In this document: one piece after another, positions 24,811 through 38,750 of the stretch | Position numbering within the stretch: the first letter of the stretch is position 1 | How the letters are laid out: every line of letters begins with the position of its first letter | Source of the DNA: Piper betle | Lineage: Eukaryota; Streptophyta; Magnoliopsida; Piperales; Piperaceae | NCBI GenBank assembly: GCA_033002965.1 | Contig: JAURVB010014127.1 | Span: 18,437 to 82,436, forward strand | DNA: 64,000 bases | Reading direction: 5' to 3' | Position numbers and translations under genes: made by a program | Notes under the pieces: generated by a model | Seen by the model: only the letters and a program-made list of their open reading frames with translations | Told to the model about the DNA's origin: nothing | Database searches by the model: none

Positions 24811-25496
24811 AATTTGACACACAAATGGTCGGCACCATTCAAGGCAGTTCAAACCAGGCATCCAATGATTCCGGGTGTTCAAGATTTACAGCACAACACA
24901 GAACAAAAGAATGAAGCACATGAAACAAAGCATTGAACAGATTAAATATGGAAAATCGGAAGCAATTTGCCAATGGAAGCCGTGTATTTACCTCGGTGCT
25001 TCGCCAACGCCGCTCCATTGCACTCGGTTTTCTGGTTACCACCCCCAGGCAGAAATTGATGGTGATCATATTCTGGAGGGATAGAATAGGTGCAATAGAA
25101 TATATCTAAGTGCATAAAAAGAGATGTGCACGGTCTGACATATATGCATATGGTTTATCAACAGTTAAAATGAGTCAAAACTGTCATCTAATTTTATCTT
25201 AAGCAGAACAATTCCCTCTCCCTGTCATACAAGCTCAAATAGCACTGTAAAAGAATAATATCACATGAAAAAGCAATAAAACAAAATTACAGATAAGTTT
25301 AGAAAAAATGAAGAATGAGTTGCCACTTGACCATTGCAACAAAACCCTGCCATTTCTTAATTTCTGCATACATGTAAGATACAATATACTGCGGAAGAAG
25401 ATTTTCCCATTCGCCCGTCTGAACTATTCTTTCAACATGTCAAAATTGACAAAACTAGGAAGTGAAGATTTGCACATGAATAATGAACAAAGATAC
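24811..25496. other. 3' flank and probable 3' UTR of SEC24
   Basis: AT-rich DNA downstream (minus strand) of the SEC24 stop. No ORF of interest. The 3' UTR end cannot be fixed from sequence alone. Confidence 0.4.
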
Positions 25497-28400
25497 TCAA
25501 GCCATTTTTGTTTGGATTTCCCTGTGTATATGCACTAAAAAGTCCGCGTACGATAAATTTCCTGCAGCTTTGTCCTCCACCATGTACGAGAAGAAAAGCA
25601 TTCCTGTATTAGTAGTGCAAAAAGCTTTGTCATCGCAGATAATGACATATGTTGTCCAGTTCAGTTAATGGAGCAATTCATAAATCCAAATCCAATAAAA
25701 AACAAAAGATATTGAGACTGCCTAAAATGAGATGGTGTCTAACTGACCTGATGGATCTCCTTTCTTGCATAATCGCATGCTACAAGACCATATTATAAAC
25801 AAATAAAGAAAGTTAGCCTTTCATAAGAAAAAAGATCAATAAGATGTTTTTTCTCAACATACAATAATATTAGTTAAACATCATTTTCAAATAACAGCAC
25901 AAACAATATTTCATTATATGACCATGACACAAACATGACAGAAACTTCTGAACATATTACAAATCATAACGGATGATTTTGTAATCCGAACACGGTGATA
26001 GAATTTCATCACATCAATTCAAGCATCAGAATAACCAGAATGACATTGGAGAAACCATGTTGCTAGCCAAACTACCAGAGTATCAAGGAAATCACAAATC
26101 TGGCAATGGCAATCGAGATGGTAGAAAAACTTACCGAAGGTAAGAACATCTTTCTCGTCTGATCTCATTAACCACATCATTCAACTTTTTGGACAAGCCA
26201 TTGTCAAATTGTTTCAGCACGAACTGGAAATATAGAAATAAACCAATCGTCTATAAGCAAAAATAAGGGCATTTCTAGGTTGACAGCAAACAGTTTCCCA
26301 GCTAGAGGAGACTGCAATACCTGGGCTGCAATACCATCAACAGATGGGACTCCAAATAACTGCAAGAGAATTTCAGTGTTCACCATGCTTCCAACATAAA
26401 TTAAACAATCTTCTCCATTTTCTAAGAGATAGATCCCATCATCAGTCACGTGCTCACTAGACAGGGGTACTGAATACGGAATTGCAGGTGTGTCTTCCTC
26501 CTAGACAATTATTTAACACATTCATCTCAATTGTGGTAATATACATATATAAAAAAAAAGCTAATTGGGCACAAAATTGGATCCTATGGTTCTACCTGTG
26601 AAAGAAGATTGTGTACGGCAATCATTCTAGGAAAGACAAGGGGAATTGCCAATGATGTTGAGAATGAGGCAGCACGGCTTGCCCAATAAGAACGGTCATC
26701 CACCCGTCCATCAGTGCGCAATCCCGTACTTTTAATCAGTGCTTCAAAGTGGAAGGTATGGAGCATAATCAGAGTAAATTTCACAGGAAAAAATTTTCAA
26801 CTATAAATATTCTTTATATTTTATCAACACATTATCATTCATATGACGGTTTACTAAGCAAATAGCAAAATGTATCAGAAATAGTAAAGCACATTCACAA
26901 ATCACAGTTTACCAGACAAAATAGGATATCAAGAATAAAGGACCAATGTAAAAAAATCTTTCGCAGTATAAGGTAGGACGTCAACAGCCATTGATATTAA
27001 GAATTCAAGCCTTTTAAATTATCAACGTTATAATTATCATATGAAAAACAACATCCTGATTCAAGCTGCATTTTCCATTGCAATCTTTTAAATGGAAACA
27101 TCTATATTAATGTTCTTCAAGCACCTATCATTGCAAGGACAGTATCCTACAAATAAAAAGGTGAGACCCCTCTTTAAAAGGTTCAGTTAATGAGGCCCAT
27201 AAGCCAGACACTATCTTTTTGCAATGGTTGTATACCATTGCATACGAAGATTAAGTCATTAATACGAAATTCATGCCACCAATCTTATCCAAGTTGTACT
27301 AAGCAATGGTTGATGCTGATGATAATAACAACTAAAAATGGGAATCACTTGAAACATAACCACTCGACAGTAACTGAAAACAATATACATTTCATGACAG
27401 ACAAGTTAATATCTCTAGCACCCATCACATGTGCTATCAATTTGTTTACAAGGACAAGATCTTCCAGACATTTGTCAATCTAGTGCAACTAGAGATAAAA
27501 TCATGCTGAGTGGAACAGGAATTATATGCCACAACTCTCAGTCGAACACATAACCTCCTCACTTCACTTTTCACACATTTTAATCATGTAAGTTTATTCA
27601 TCCCTGAAAAAGATTAAAAGCTCTAACTTAGAAAGACCTCTAGCAACATTTGTCCATGTCTACGAAACTCTCATAATTTACTTCAAGGAAAATCTACCTG
27701 TAATTGCATACCAAAGTACAATTTTGAAAAGCAATTTTCTCCAAGAGTCCTAGATATGACATTTTTGGTACATAATGTTTATGATATTATTTTTTTTGCC
27801 ACATAAAGTTAATCACATCAAAGGAGTGGACAAATATGGCTTACATTCTAAATCCACATTAGTTTCCAATTGATAAAATAATTTTCTGTGTGTCAAGTAT
27901 ATTGTTACTACCAGAAGCATAGTCGAGACCATATTATTAATTGGCCAATAAAGTCCACTTCAGCCTTTTTTTTTAATGTATAAAACAACATCCACTTCAG
28001 CTTAAAATGTGCGTTGTAGCACATAATTAGTAGAGCATTCACAAGGTCAGTTGAGATGCCATTTTTTAAGGGGTACTTGTAGACAGATAATTTCAAGTAA
28101 CAATTAGTTAAACTAGGGTTTGCACTTTACAAGATTGGTAATCTATATTAGTACACAACAGCGAAAAAACTCACAAAAATTTGCCATGCATCACTAATTA
28201 TTACAGTTTTAACCTTCTCTTTTTCAAAGTATAATATTTAAAATTAACTTCATATTTAAAGGGAAAGCCAGATTGGAAGTATTGAGACATCTAATTCAAA
28301 TAGGATTAGATTCCAATGATTCATAATTCAATCATGATTCCTATACAACTGACTAAAAATAAAATTTGAAGTTCTAATTACGTACAAATAGACTTTCCAA

Positions 28401-31400
28401 AAATAAATAATATCCTAAATCTATTTTTTACAGTACAATAAAGAAAACTCACCATAATTACTAATATGATTTTTATAGATGTGCAGGTAAGCAAAATCAA
28501 AATAGGAAGTAATATGTGAGCTAGTCTCCTATCTCTTGTTTATATTCACTACCCATTTCAGTATTACCAAGGTCACCAAAAGCTAAATATTCTTCTAGTA
28601 CTGTCTATTAAATAGACTATTTCATATTCACACAAATGTAAAAGCAAGTTTTTTCGGAATAAAATGACAAACTCAGACATAAGAAACAAAAAAAGGATTG
28701 ACTGAAAAATACCCAGCGTGTACAAAGGCAAAAGTTTAAGTGCTTCAGGAAGGATGAGCTGTCCAGATGAAGTTACTGTAGCACAATGCTTGCGATAAGC
28801 ATGAAGAATGTTGATGCAAAGATTTGTCATCTGCTCCTTGATTTGAATAAGAGGGGTGTTTGGAATCTCGTTAGCAGCTAGCAAAGCAAAAATAAATACA
28901 AAACTAGCTGTGTGAGGAACAGTACAAATGGGAGGATTAACTGATAAGATAACAGGCGCGAAAGCATCCATTTTGTCATTTATTTGTAGAAGTGGGTATA
29001 TGTACCAAATGCCAGACATGAGAAATTCAAAGATTCACCTTGCTTCAGAAAGGAAGCAAACTGGGCATCTAGATCAGCAGCCCGAAATAAGTTGCTCAAG
29101 TTGGCGGTACATGGAAGGGATAAAGTATGCACACGGATCCTTCTTTGCCCATAAACAGTAGTGTAAAGAAGTGCACACTGGACATGTGAGTAAAAATCAA
29201 TTGAGATATAAAGGTAAAACTACACCTGCCATTCACGCTCAAAATTTAAAAGCAAGAGATAAATTTACAGCAAACCTGAAAGGAGCATTCAGAGTTATCC
29301 TGAAATTTATCATCATGTTTAAAGGTCACCAATATCGTCTTGTCGCAGTCAATCTGCAAGCCTCACAAATGTTAATATCAAATATAACTGTCACTGAAGA
29401 AATGATGAAACAAGAAGTTCTACTTAAATCATCAATCATTTACTGCCAAAAGATAAAAATGGTTAGTTAATGATGTGAATCCTAATAATTAAATATATTA
29501 ATTATACATAATGAATTATTTACAAGTTAAGAAAGTAAAAAGCGCAAGACAAAAACTGAGAATTTTGTACAGACCGCTGGAAGATCAACATCAGTGGGAA
29601 TCCGTTTACAAAAATTTCCTGAATAATCTTGAACTTGAAGACCCTGAGGTACAAAACCAGCCCCGTTAAATCAAAATATGCATTTTCACTTACTAACTTG
29701 TCACTTGAAAGTTGCAGAAAGCATGGGCCTCCATTATACTAACCTGGCTACATCTTACACGCATAACTGCTTCAAAACCTTGGGGCCTCGTAATATTCCA
29801 TCTCAGATCATTATAGAGCTTGGCAGAATCTGTCAATGCCGAGAATGGATAGAAGTAATATATCTGCAAAATTAAAGTCATCCCAAATGTTAAAAGAATG
29901 TAAGGAGACCTTGTGATGGAAAATCCTTTGCCATGTCAACAAAGTGAGAAGGTAATTTGTGAAAACTCCTCTTGCTTGCACAAAACCAGTAACAAAATCA
30001 TCTCCTAACAACTAGTATACAACAATTGCAGGGAAATAACAAGACACATGTACCGAATCAAGTATCTCTGTCCTTCCATGATGGAAAGCCTTTTGCTGAT
30101 GCTACTCACGATAGGAGCATAGTGGGTGCTCTACAATATGTTGTTACCAAACCTAATATTTCCTTTGCTGTTAATAGGATAGTAGGGTATGTCAAGTTAT
30201 GTATCAACCGACCATGGTTCATTGGCAGGCAGTTAAATGTAATTTGAGGTAGCATAAGGGGTCAATTAATGAAAGTCTTCACTCTACTTGTTGGTATACT
30301 AAAACTGCTTATTTACATGCTGATTGGGCTAGGGATCCACATGATTGAAGATCCACCAGTGGTCTGTGTGTTTTCTTTGGTAGTAATCTCCAATCATGTT
30401 TTGCAAAGAAGCAGACCACTGTTTATAGATGCAGCATTGACTCTGAGCACAAATCTTTTGCTTTTGTTGTTGCCAGCTACTTGCTGACCTTGGTATTTCA
30501 TTGCTCACTCCTATTCTCTATTATGACAACAAAAGTGCTCTCTTCCTTGTGTTCAATCCTACGTTTCTCGCTCGCCCCAAACACAGAGATTGATAATCTT
30601 TTTTGTGTGAATCAGTGCTTAACAAAGAGTTGAGTGTTCAGTTTGATCCTTCAGATGATCAAATTCATAGACATCTTCACCAAAGTTCCGTGCTCTCCCA
30701 GATTTTTCTTCCTGCAATCCAAGCTCACCTTCTCAGCTGTCATTGAGCTTGAGGGGACATATTTAAAATGAACTTCCTATTTGATTTAGTCAATACGTTA
30801 TTAATTGTGTTAGTTGGTTTCATACGTTATCAATTGCGTATTTATTGGTTTCCTTATTCTATGCTGATTCTTCTCTTCGGTTTTCTTATTTTTTGTTGAC
30901 TCGTGTATTATAAATATGAAAGGAGACATATGCTCAAACAGCCTTATAAATATGAAAATGAACTTCCTATTTGACTCAAGGATTTTTTTGGGATTGAGAA
31001 TACCCATGGTCCTAGTCACATCATAGATGATCCAATTCTAAAATGAGTAAGAATACAAAAAATGAACAGAATCCACTGATGCATTAAAATTTTCTGATGA
31101 TTTTCAATGCACTTTAATTATCAATTGTATCTACTTTCATCTACAAATTTACAGTAACTAATAAAAGAAATAATCATACCTGCCCCCCGTAGTTCTTGGT
31201 ACCACAGAAACAGATGCAATGTCCACATATGATTGTGAGGTGATAAACACATCCACACAAACCTGGTAAACCGCTTATCATCAGTGCACTCCCAGAGAAA
31301 TTCAAATTTATAATGAGTTTCTTAAAGAAAAAAATAATAAGAAAGTGTAATAAAATTGACACCACTAATCCAATGTAGAAAAACCCACCTGATACTCTGC

Positions 31401-34400
31401 AAGCTCTATGGCCATTGTCTTCAAAGTTTTATCTAATGGTTGAAGTAACTTATGAACTTCCTAATAGAGAGAAACATAAAGCCTTGCTGAGAACTCAAAA
31501 AGCACAACTCACTCCTGCATAGAAACTTCCAACCATAAATATATATAATGGACATTACCTTCCCGCTGGAAGAGGTATTCACCCTTCCTTCAGCTTCTCG
31601 AGATGAAAGAGTGCCAATACCAAATGATGGTATAACTACAATAAGAAATACAGATATAAAAACTAAATGACATTGCATTTACTTCTCAAACGAAAAACTT
31701 CTCAAGTCTCTAAAATATTGATCAAAGAACAAAGCAGCTAATGTAAAGCTTCTACAGAGCACAAACTTGAATTAAAAGTTAGCCTCTCACATTCAAACAT
31801 CTCAAAGATAGGCTACTTACCAGACTGAAACACAAGAAGCCGACCACCAGTGGAATTCATAGCCAAATAAGCAGCCTAAAAGTGAAAAATTAGAGAAATG
31901 GCATAAAACTACATTTCAAATATATGCTTTCAACCGGTGCAATAATACATACAAGCCTGCTGAATTGTTTTAAGCAGATGTAGGAAAACTCTCAATTGTA
32001 TAAAGAAGAAATGACATGATATCAGCAGCTTCACTGATAAATTACAAGAAAGTGGAAATTGAGTATCCAAAAATGACTGAGAATTTATATATTAAATTGT
32101 TATGAACTTATAAAGGCATCCCTCTATAACGATTCCCGCATTGCACATGACAGAGGAGGGTAGTCTTAAATAAGCTGATTTTTTTTGCAAAAAGGATATT
32201 TTACATCTTGAACCTGTGACCTAGTCACAAAGGAGCAATATAACCTTCAATCGTAGCGCTCCCCTCTATTGCCATGAATAAGATAGAGAAAAAAGAGTAA
32301 AAATCAGCTATAAGATCTTACAGCTAAAACAACTGTAAGACCCAATCAGCTCTAAGGAAATTACCCCTCATTTAATATCCATGATGGCAGTTTTGAAATT
32401 TTGATAATGAATTAGTCCTATCACCAATGCATATTTAGATGCTGATTGGGTATTGCAGCCAATCTAGTTGTAAGACCTTACAATAGATAATTACTCGAGA
32501 AAACATAGTTCATGGAAAATATGTACCTTGATAGCTGCACCAAAGGCTGACTCCACAACACGATTGTTTTGAAACATGATAGGAATACTCTCCAATAATT
32601 GATCAAGATGATCCCGACACTACCAAATTTAAATTCAAAATGAAGATCAGATATTAATGAGAAAAACAAAACACATGATTTTGAACTACGAACCTCAGAA
32701 AGTGAAACAACAACATCACTTTGAAGAGGCGTGTAAACATCTTGTACATCAGGCACAATAAGCATCTGAGGCTGGAAAAAGACACATATTGAATCAATAG
32801 TATGAATAACACATTACCAGTTGTTAATAGTTAATTTAAAATGCAACACATCAAAGCAAATCAGGGTGAATATAACCTTAACCCTGGGATCAAAATTTCT
32901 ATTTTTTCTCTACACTCGACTACTGACAATACACTAAATAAAAAGTACATAAAACCAATTAAAATTTCAAAGGCAAAAGCGGTCTTATAATGATTTTCTG
33001 ACATTGAGAGTTAGAAAATCATGTACCACCAAGTAAAGTACCATATTTTTTATAAGATACTCTGTCAGCTAAAGATATCACACACCCAACTTATACATTG
33101 CAATTAAAAGGCATATTTAAGGAATTAATATCAAAATTTTATTTATACGAGTCATGCTTCATCATTTGGAGCCTCAAATTATCAAAAGCAAAACTTCTTA
33201 CCAAGTATAAACAAACAGATCAAAACATATTAAATGCTAGAATGAAATCATCAACAGATGGACACAAAATCCGAGTCCTGACAGTGAGTCCTAACACACA
33301 AATGGGCAATGACAACGAAGTCATATAGGCCCTTATCCACAGTGATACTGAAAGCTTCAAAGAAATGCCAATATATGTGCCAATGTTTTAAGGGGAAACA
33401 TTTGCATGCATACGAAATTAAGCATTTTATCAACGACTCAAAGTAGACCAACAAGTACCTGCTGCAGTGCTCGTTTCAAACTGTAAAAATGAATAGTTGA
33501 GTCAAATGTTGCAATGCCTACCATCGTTCTAGGACCTTCCTGCAAATTTATTACTTAAAAGATAAAAACCTATTTATAATGAAAATTTTCTCCAAAAAAC
33601 TCCAACAAGAGCAAGCAATGAGATGACTTGTCAATACACATATTGTATTTTAATATTGACATCATCATAATTTATAAAATTTTAAATTACTTCCATTGTG
33701 CACTTCCTTCTTTCCCACCTGATACCCAAAGGATGTTGGGGACACGTATTCTTCTATTGTACACTCTACCTTAAAAAAGATTCCATCTAGGTCACCAATA
33801 ATTTTAAAAAGCTCATTTAATAAAAAAGAGACAGTCACACTTACAGGAAGGTCCGAGATCACTTGACTGATAGCACTGCATGCTGCTGCAGTGGCACCGG
33901 TTTGAACAGCATTCATTGATACATCGATGACAAAGAAGAAGATAGCTGGCATTGGGTCCCGCACCTATTCATAAATATACATCAACCAACACTATAATTA
34001 CATGTCAACCAATACAAAGCTCAACACATGCTGATACAAAATCGATTTAAGATCAAATAAATATTCTTAAAATTTGTAATTTCAAGTTGGGTAGAAAAAC
34101 AGTAAGAAAATATTATAGCCCTCGATGGGTGATCAAAACTATACAACAGAGATTTGCTTGTGAAAGTGGCAAGCTGGTGCAAATAACTGGAATCATTAAA
34201 TGAACTAGTACAGCTCAACTCTTATCGTGTAGCGTAACTTAGGCAACTTAAGGTGGCATTTTATGGCTTGCTAAACTCTATGACATGCCTCTCAAGTTAT
34301 AATTAATATATTACATATCATCGTTGCTGTCTACCTGATTTGAAATATCTACTGATGGGAATCTTATGCGTAAATGACCATAAAAATGCAAAGCAGCAAT

Positions 34401-37186
34401 CATTTAAGGTTCATCATCCTAAACGATTATTATAAAAAATGAAACCAACCATGTACTCTTTTGTCGCAACAAATTCAACAGTCCCTCTGCAAAGTTCAGG
34501 CCTTTCATGAGCATCTCTACGTCTGCCATCGGGTCCCAAATTGCAATAGTACTCTCGTGGTGTATCATTTAGTGAAACCTGCATATATTATGGCCTCAGA
34601 TAAGCCAACCTTTATAATAGTTCAATGTAATTCAACAACAGCAGCAATAGTATGCAGCTCTGTCAAACAATCTGAAAAATGCCCATATAAATCAAGGGTA
34701 CTCATCTTAGACTGTAAATAATATATGCATATACATTAACTTATTTAACTGGAAGAAGAAAAAGGGGAAAAGAAGGAAAATTGATCATGAAATATTACAA
34801 AAAAAAAGGAAACTAAGAACACTAAAGATGTGGTGGTTTAACCGCAGAGAAAAATCTTACAAACCATGATCCTAGTAACCAATCGTGCATCATTGTCATG
34901 GAGTCAGTCCAAAAGGTGTTTAGGTATCAACGATACAAAAAATTAGCACAAAATGAACTCACCACATAAATTGCAGATGAAACGCTTCCCGTGGTCAACA
35001 AATTTCATGAAGGGATTAATATATCCTTTACAACGTGAACAACGAAGAGGCCCGCTTTCACCAAAATCTACTACCTAAAACAAAAAAGAAATTGCTTTAA
35101 ATCTATCATCCAGTGACGAAAAGCACTAACCAAAAAAATGTCAAGGATAAAAGGTCACTTGAACAGGCTCCTCCGACGGGTGTGGGAGGGCTAAAGGTTG
35201 CACCAGCAAAGCTAATGGCATGCTAGCCGTAGTTGCAAGGTCACTAGTGCATGGAATCTGGACATTGCAGAGAAACATGCAACTGTTTGTCATCCAAATA
35301 CAGAGAAATGAATGGTAAGAAGCCAATTTCCCAGCAAAAAGCACCATACTTGCTCCAACATCACATTACAGTGGAAGAAAATAGAACATGTATGCAACAA
35401 ACCTGACCAATAGTACACCTCATAAAACGTGGGCTGCAATTGCCAGTGTCCTTGACAACAAAATCACTGGTGGCAGGCTGTTTTAAAATGGAATTACATA
35501 AATAATCATTTGAATGAAAAAAAGAAACACTTCAATTTTCATACAAACGTGAGAAGCGCCATTCTCACACTTTAAGTTTTATTCTTTTTAAGAAGCTGGC
35601 TTTGAAGTAAGTTTTTCTCGATCAAGATACTGATGATTTTCATTTTAGCAATTTTGTTCATTTGATACACACAAAGCAATATAGCACTAAAGATGCAACT
35701 TCATTAGTGCTAATCCAGACAAGTAACACCAACCACAATGGAAGGATAAAATAACATAGCTATTTCTGATACATAGCATGTTTATACTAATCTCAACCAT
35801 AGAGGAGACAAAGAATCATCATACCGGAGGAATGCAAGCTTGATTATTTTGACGAGTCTCAAACACAGTAATTGCTGAACTTGGCACAGGACGAGGAATT
35901 TGATTGGGATCAATCCTTGATGAGCCTGATCCTGGAGCACCAGTTGTAGATGGACGACTCATTCCAGGTGATATGTGTGGTGCTTTCTGATTCGCTGAGG
36001 ATGGAGGGATTCCATACATTGTAGGAGGTTGCATTGAACCTGGTCCCATAGGAATACCCTAAAAATGGCATGAATAAAAAAGCAAGAGTCCAAATATAAA
36101 GTCAGTAGAGAGGTAAAAAGGAACCAAAGTAAACAATATGCAAAATACAACAGAAAGGACTCAAAGATAGATGTGGAGACATCAGCAATGATGATTCTCT
36201 TCACCAAGTAGGCCAAGTTCAATTCCAATGCTTTTAAACCTCATAAAGTCAATTAACTGTGCCAATCCACAGTATCCACCCCACTATGTTAAAAAATCTT
36301 TCCTCATTCGTTTGTCCCCACGACTCTATTACCCCTACAAACCACAACATTGTCATTCTAAATTTTCAAAAAATGTACAACTTACTGGCCGAGTCACTTG
36401 CCAAGGAGGCTGAGAGGCAAAGGCTGGAACAGATGGGGGTTGAAGACCTTGACCTCCAGTAGAAAATGGCATCAGCATTTGTGAAGGCGTGCCCACTGAT
36501 ACACCAGGTGTTGCACTCCCCAAAAAAGGTGATACACTCTGTGCCTGCAAAGCTTTTGGGGACGAACCCATTATTGGAGGCCCCCCAGAAGGAGTTCCAC
36601 CAAAAGGTGGTCCAACAGGTGGACCCTGAGCAGATCCGAGTGGAGGGAACCGTGGTGCATCATTTACTGGTCTCTGATTAAATACATTTGGCCAGTTACT
36701 ACTAACAGGAGTCGGCACATTCGGAGGAGGATGCACCACAGGTCCAGGCACTGGAGAAGCAGATGGAAATGTCCCTGGAAATGGCCTTGAAGCAGAGGAT
36801 GGAGGTGGCAGCTGAGGAAATGCTTGGCCAGTTGGTCTCCCAAGCACCATAGGCGGTTGAAAATCACCTTGAAAATTGGGAGGAGGTGGACGAGCTAGTG
36901 GCGATGCATGCGGAAAACCAGCAGTAGTATGAGTTGAACGGGGTCGTGAAGCCCCTGGAACTGATCCAGGAGGCGGTACAAAAGTGGTAGGCGACTGAAT
37001 TGGACGTGAAAAAGGTGGGGGTCTTGGCCTAGTTACCATAATAGGAGGCTGCCCAGGTGGGCGGTGGATTTGCAGATTCTGCATATTATCTGCAAGTGAA
37101 TCAGGAGGTCTTTGAGGATTGGAATTGAAATTTGGGGGGCCATAGCCTTGTCCAGGTGCCTGAGTGGGTGGTGTAGGAGTCGACAT
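25497..37186 (-). CDS. Protein transport protein SEC24-like (COPII coat)
   Basis: COPII inner-coat subunit that selects cargo at ER exit sites. More than 20 exons encode roughly 1,050 residues. The start [20 protein letters not shown] opens a Pro/Gly/Ser-rich N-terminal region of about 345 residues (exons 36386-37186 and 35825-36058). The zinc finger follows (CSRC then CNLC), then [29 protein letters not shown], the trunk ([21 protein letters not shown]), the beta-sandwich ([20 protein letters not shown]), the helical domain and the gelsolin end ([20 protein letters not shown]), with the stop at 25497. It resembles the plant SEC24 group with long Pro-rich tails (At3g44340/At4g32640 type). The exon ending at 31180 has one break: six G where seven would keep PRTTGGQ in frame with the next exon. 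Introns hold repeats. Confidence 0.93.
30058..30985 (+). mobile_element. Degenerate Ty1/copia fragment in a SEC24 intron
   Basis: The plus strand, antisense to SEC24, encodes broken pieces of the copia RT/RNase H end: [31 protein letters not shown], then frame-shifted relics of [20 protein letters not shown] and DIFTK. A purine tract (gaggggaca, about 30,752) follows, where a 3' LTR would begin. Multiple stops and frame changes show it is dead. It lies in the intron between exons ending at 31180 and starting at about 29,868. Confidence 0.8.
32203..32275 (-). mobile_element. SINE-like fragment (Au-type) in a SEC24 intron
   Basis: On the minus strand the piece reads gagcgctac..., ttgctcctttgtgac and ggtcacaggttcaag. 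This order resembles the tRNA-derived head of plant Au SINEs, with a B-box-like GGTTCAAG. The body and tail are not recognisable. Assignment is from memory of the family's general layout. Confidence 0.45.
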
Positions 37187-37320
37187 TGGGAAACAAAAGA
37201 CCAACCAAATCCTTCGTGTTTCTAAAGACGCTATTACACTCCGGAGATTCTTCAATTCAAAGAAAAATAAACAAGGATTAACAAATTGATAATAGGACAA
37301 GTTAAAAAAGAAAATCAACA
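37187..37320 (-). other. SEC24 sequence just upstream of the start codon
   Basis: The frame stays open upstream of the ATG at 37186, but the sequence turns AT-rich and lacks the Pro/Gly bias of the protein, so it is probably leader exon and intron. Confidence 0.4.
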
Positions 37321-37830
37321 TTTCACCTTTCCATGATAACAGACTAAAATACAGATCCTAAGCTGATAATCAAGTACATATGGTAGCTTCATATAAATCC
37401 AAGCAAATGAAATCAACCATATTCATAAACATCAACATTACTAAGGATAATGAAAATGTCTAATTGGTGCAATCCTAAACGCACACAGTCACAGCAACTA
37501 TTTACAGTTCACTCCAAGGTTCAAACTGGATTCATATCATGAATATAAGACAAAGCTGAAGAAGAGCATCAATTTTCCACCTTTCAACTATAACAGTCAG
37601 GGCATACTGGTCCTAAACACGTAATCAAGTCCATATGGTAGCTTCATACCAATCTAAAATCAAAATTCATCATACTCGTCAATGTCACCATTACTGACAA
37701 AGGATAATTTAAATGCCTGTGTGACTGTAAACCAAAACACATGCAAACACAACAATTATTTGCAATTTTTGCTGACTCCTATTGAATTTGTATCATAACA
37801 AAAGCATAAGTATCCATAATCACATAACTG
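37321..37830. repeat. Tandem duplication, about 255 bp x 2, in the SEC24 5' region
   Basis: A stretch with cctaa..gtaatcaagt and catatggtagcttcata at about 37,360-37,395 recurs at about 37,610-37,650. Further matching phrases follow at the same 255-bp offset (for example the sequence around aaaatg(t/c)ct and the acacag/aacaac-caactatt part). The copies are diverged. The repeat probably lies in a 5' UTR intron. Confidence 0.6.
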
Positions 37831-38149
37831 AAAAAATTCTTCATTTTTCAAAAGAAGGGAAAAACTGAAATTGACTGCAACAATTGGATGAATTGAAAGA
37901 CAAGTCAAATAAAATAGGGCAATAATTAGAAACCACAAGCAATTGTGGGAATTGAAATACAAGTCAAATTTCCTTATTTAGAAATTATGAATATAACTTT
38001 GAAGATGAAGATTTTTTTCCTTTTTCTATTCTTCTTCTTCTTTTCTTTCTTTTTTTAAAAAAACAATGAGCACGCCCCCAAACCTGATTCGTATATTGAT
38101 AGTAACTACGCAGGTTGAGAGCCTGTTCATGGAAAAATGTAAATGCAAG

Positions 38150-38750
38150 AGGTTAAACACGTAAGATATAACTAAAATTTCACAAACCTACTATTTGTAA
38201 GGTTGTTTATCGCATGAGTACCACATCATATGATCACTTCAAATAAAAATGTAAGACATAAATGTAAGTTCACCTACCAACCATTTAAGGCTCTTTATCA
38301 CAAGAGCACCGCAGCATAGGATCAATCGCTTAAATGTGTAAGATATAAATGAAATTTCACTAACCTACCATTTCGTGTGAGTACCAAAATTTTCACATGA
38401 AGATATAACTGAAAATTTTAACAAACCTACAATTTTCTAAAATACTGAATTGCGATGAGTACCACATCATAGGATCAACTCACTTGAACAAGTAAAATAT
38501 AAATAAAATTTAAGAAACCTGCTATTTCTACTGAACTGCATGAGCACCACAACATAGGATCAACTCGCTTAAGCATGTAAGAGATAAAAGAAATTTCAGA
38601 AAACTCTTATTCCTAAAATACTGAACTGCGTGAGTACCCCATCACAGGATCAATATGCTTAAACATGCAAGCCATAAATGAAATTTCAGAAACCAAACTA
38701 TTCCTAAAATGCTGAATTGCGGGAAATACCACCTCATCATAGGATCAGCT
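38150..38750. repeat. Minisatellite, about 100-bp unit, about 6 copies
   Basis: Each unit contains versions of gagtaccacatcataggatca, a CTTaa-rich part, taagatataaatgaaattt and cctaaaatactgaattgcg. Five to six diverged copies follow each other. The repeat lies upstream of the SEC24 coding start, probably in a leader intron. Confidence 0.75.

Noticed and set aside
32203..32275. tRNA gene
   Set aside because: Only a B-box-like word is present, with no cloverleaf; it fits a SINE fragment better.
38150..38750. CRISPR-like spaced repeats
   Set aside because: Units are contiguous diverged 100-bp repeats without constant short repeats and unique spacers, and the genome is a plant's.
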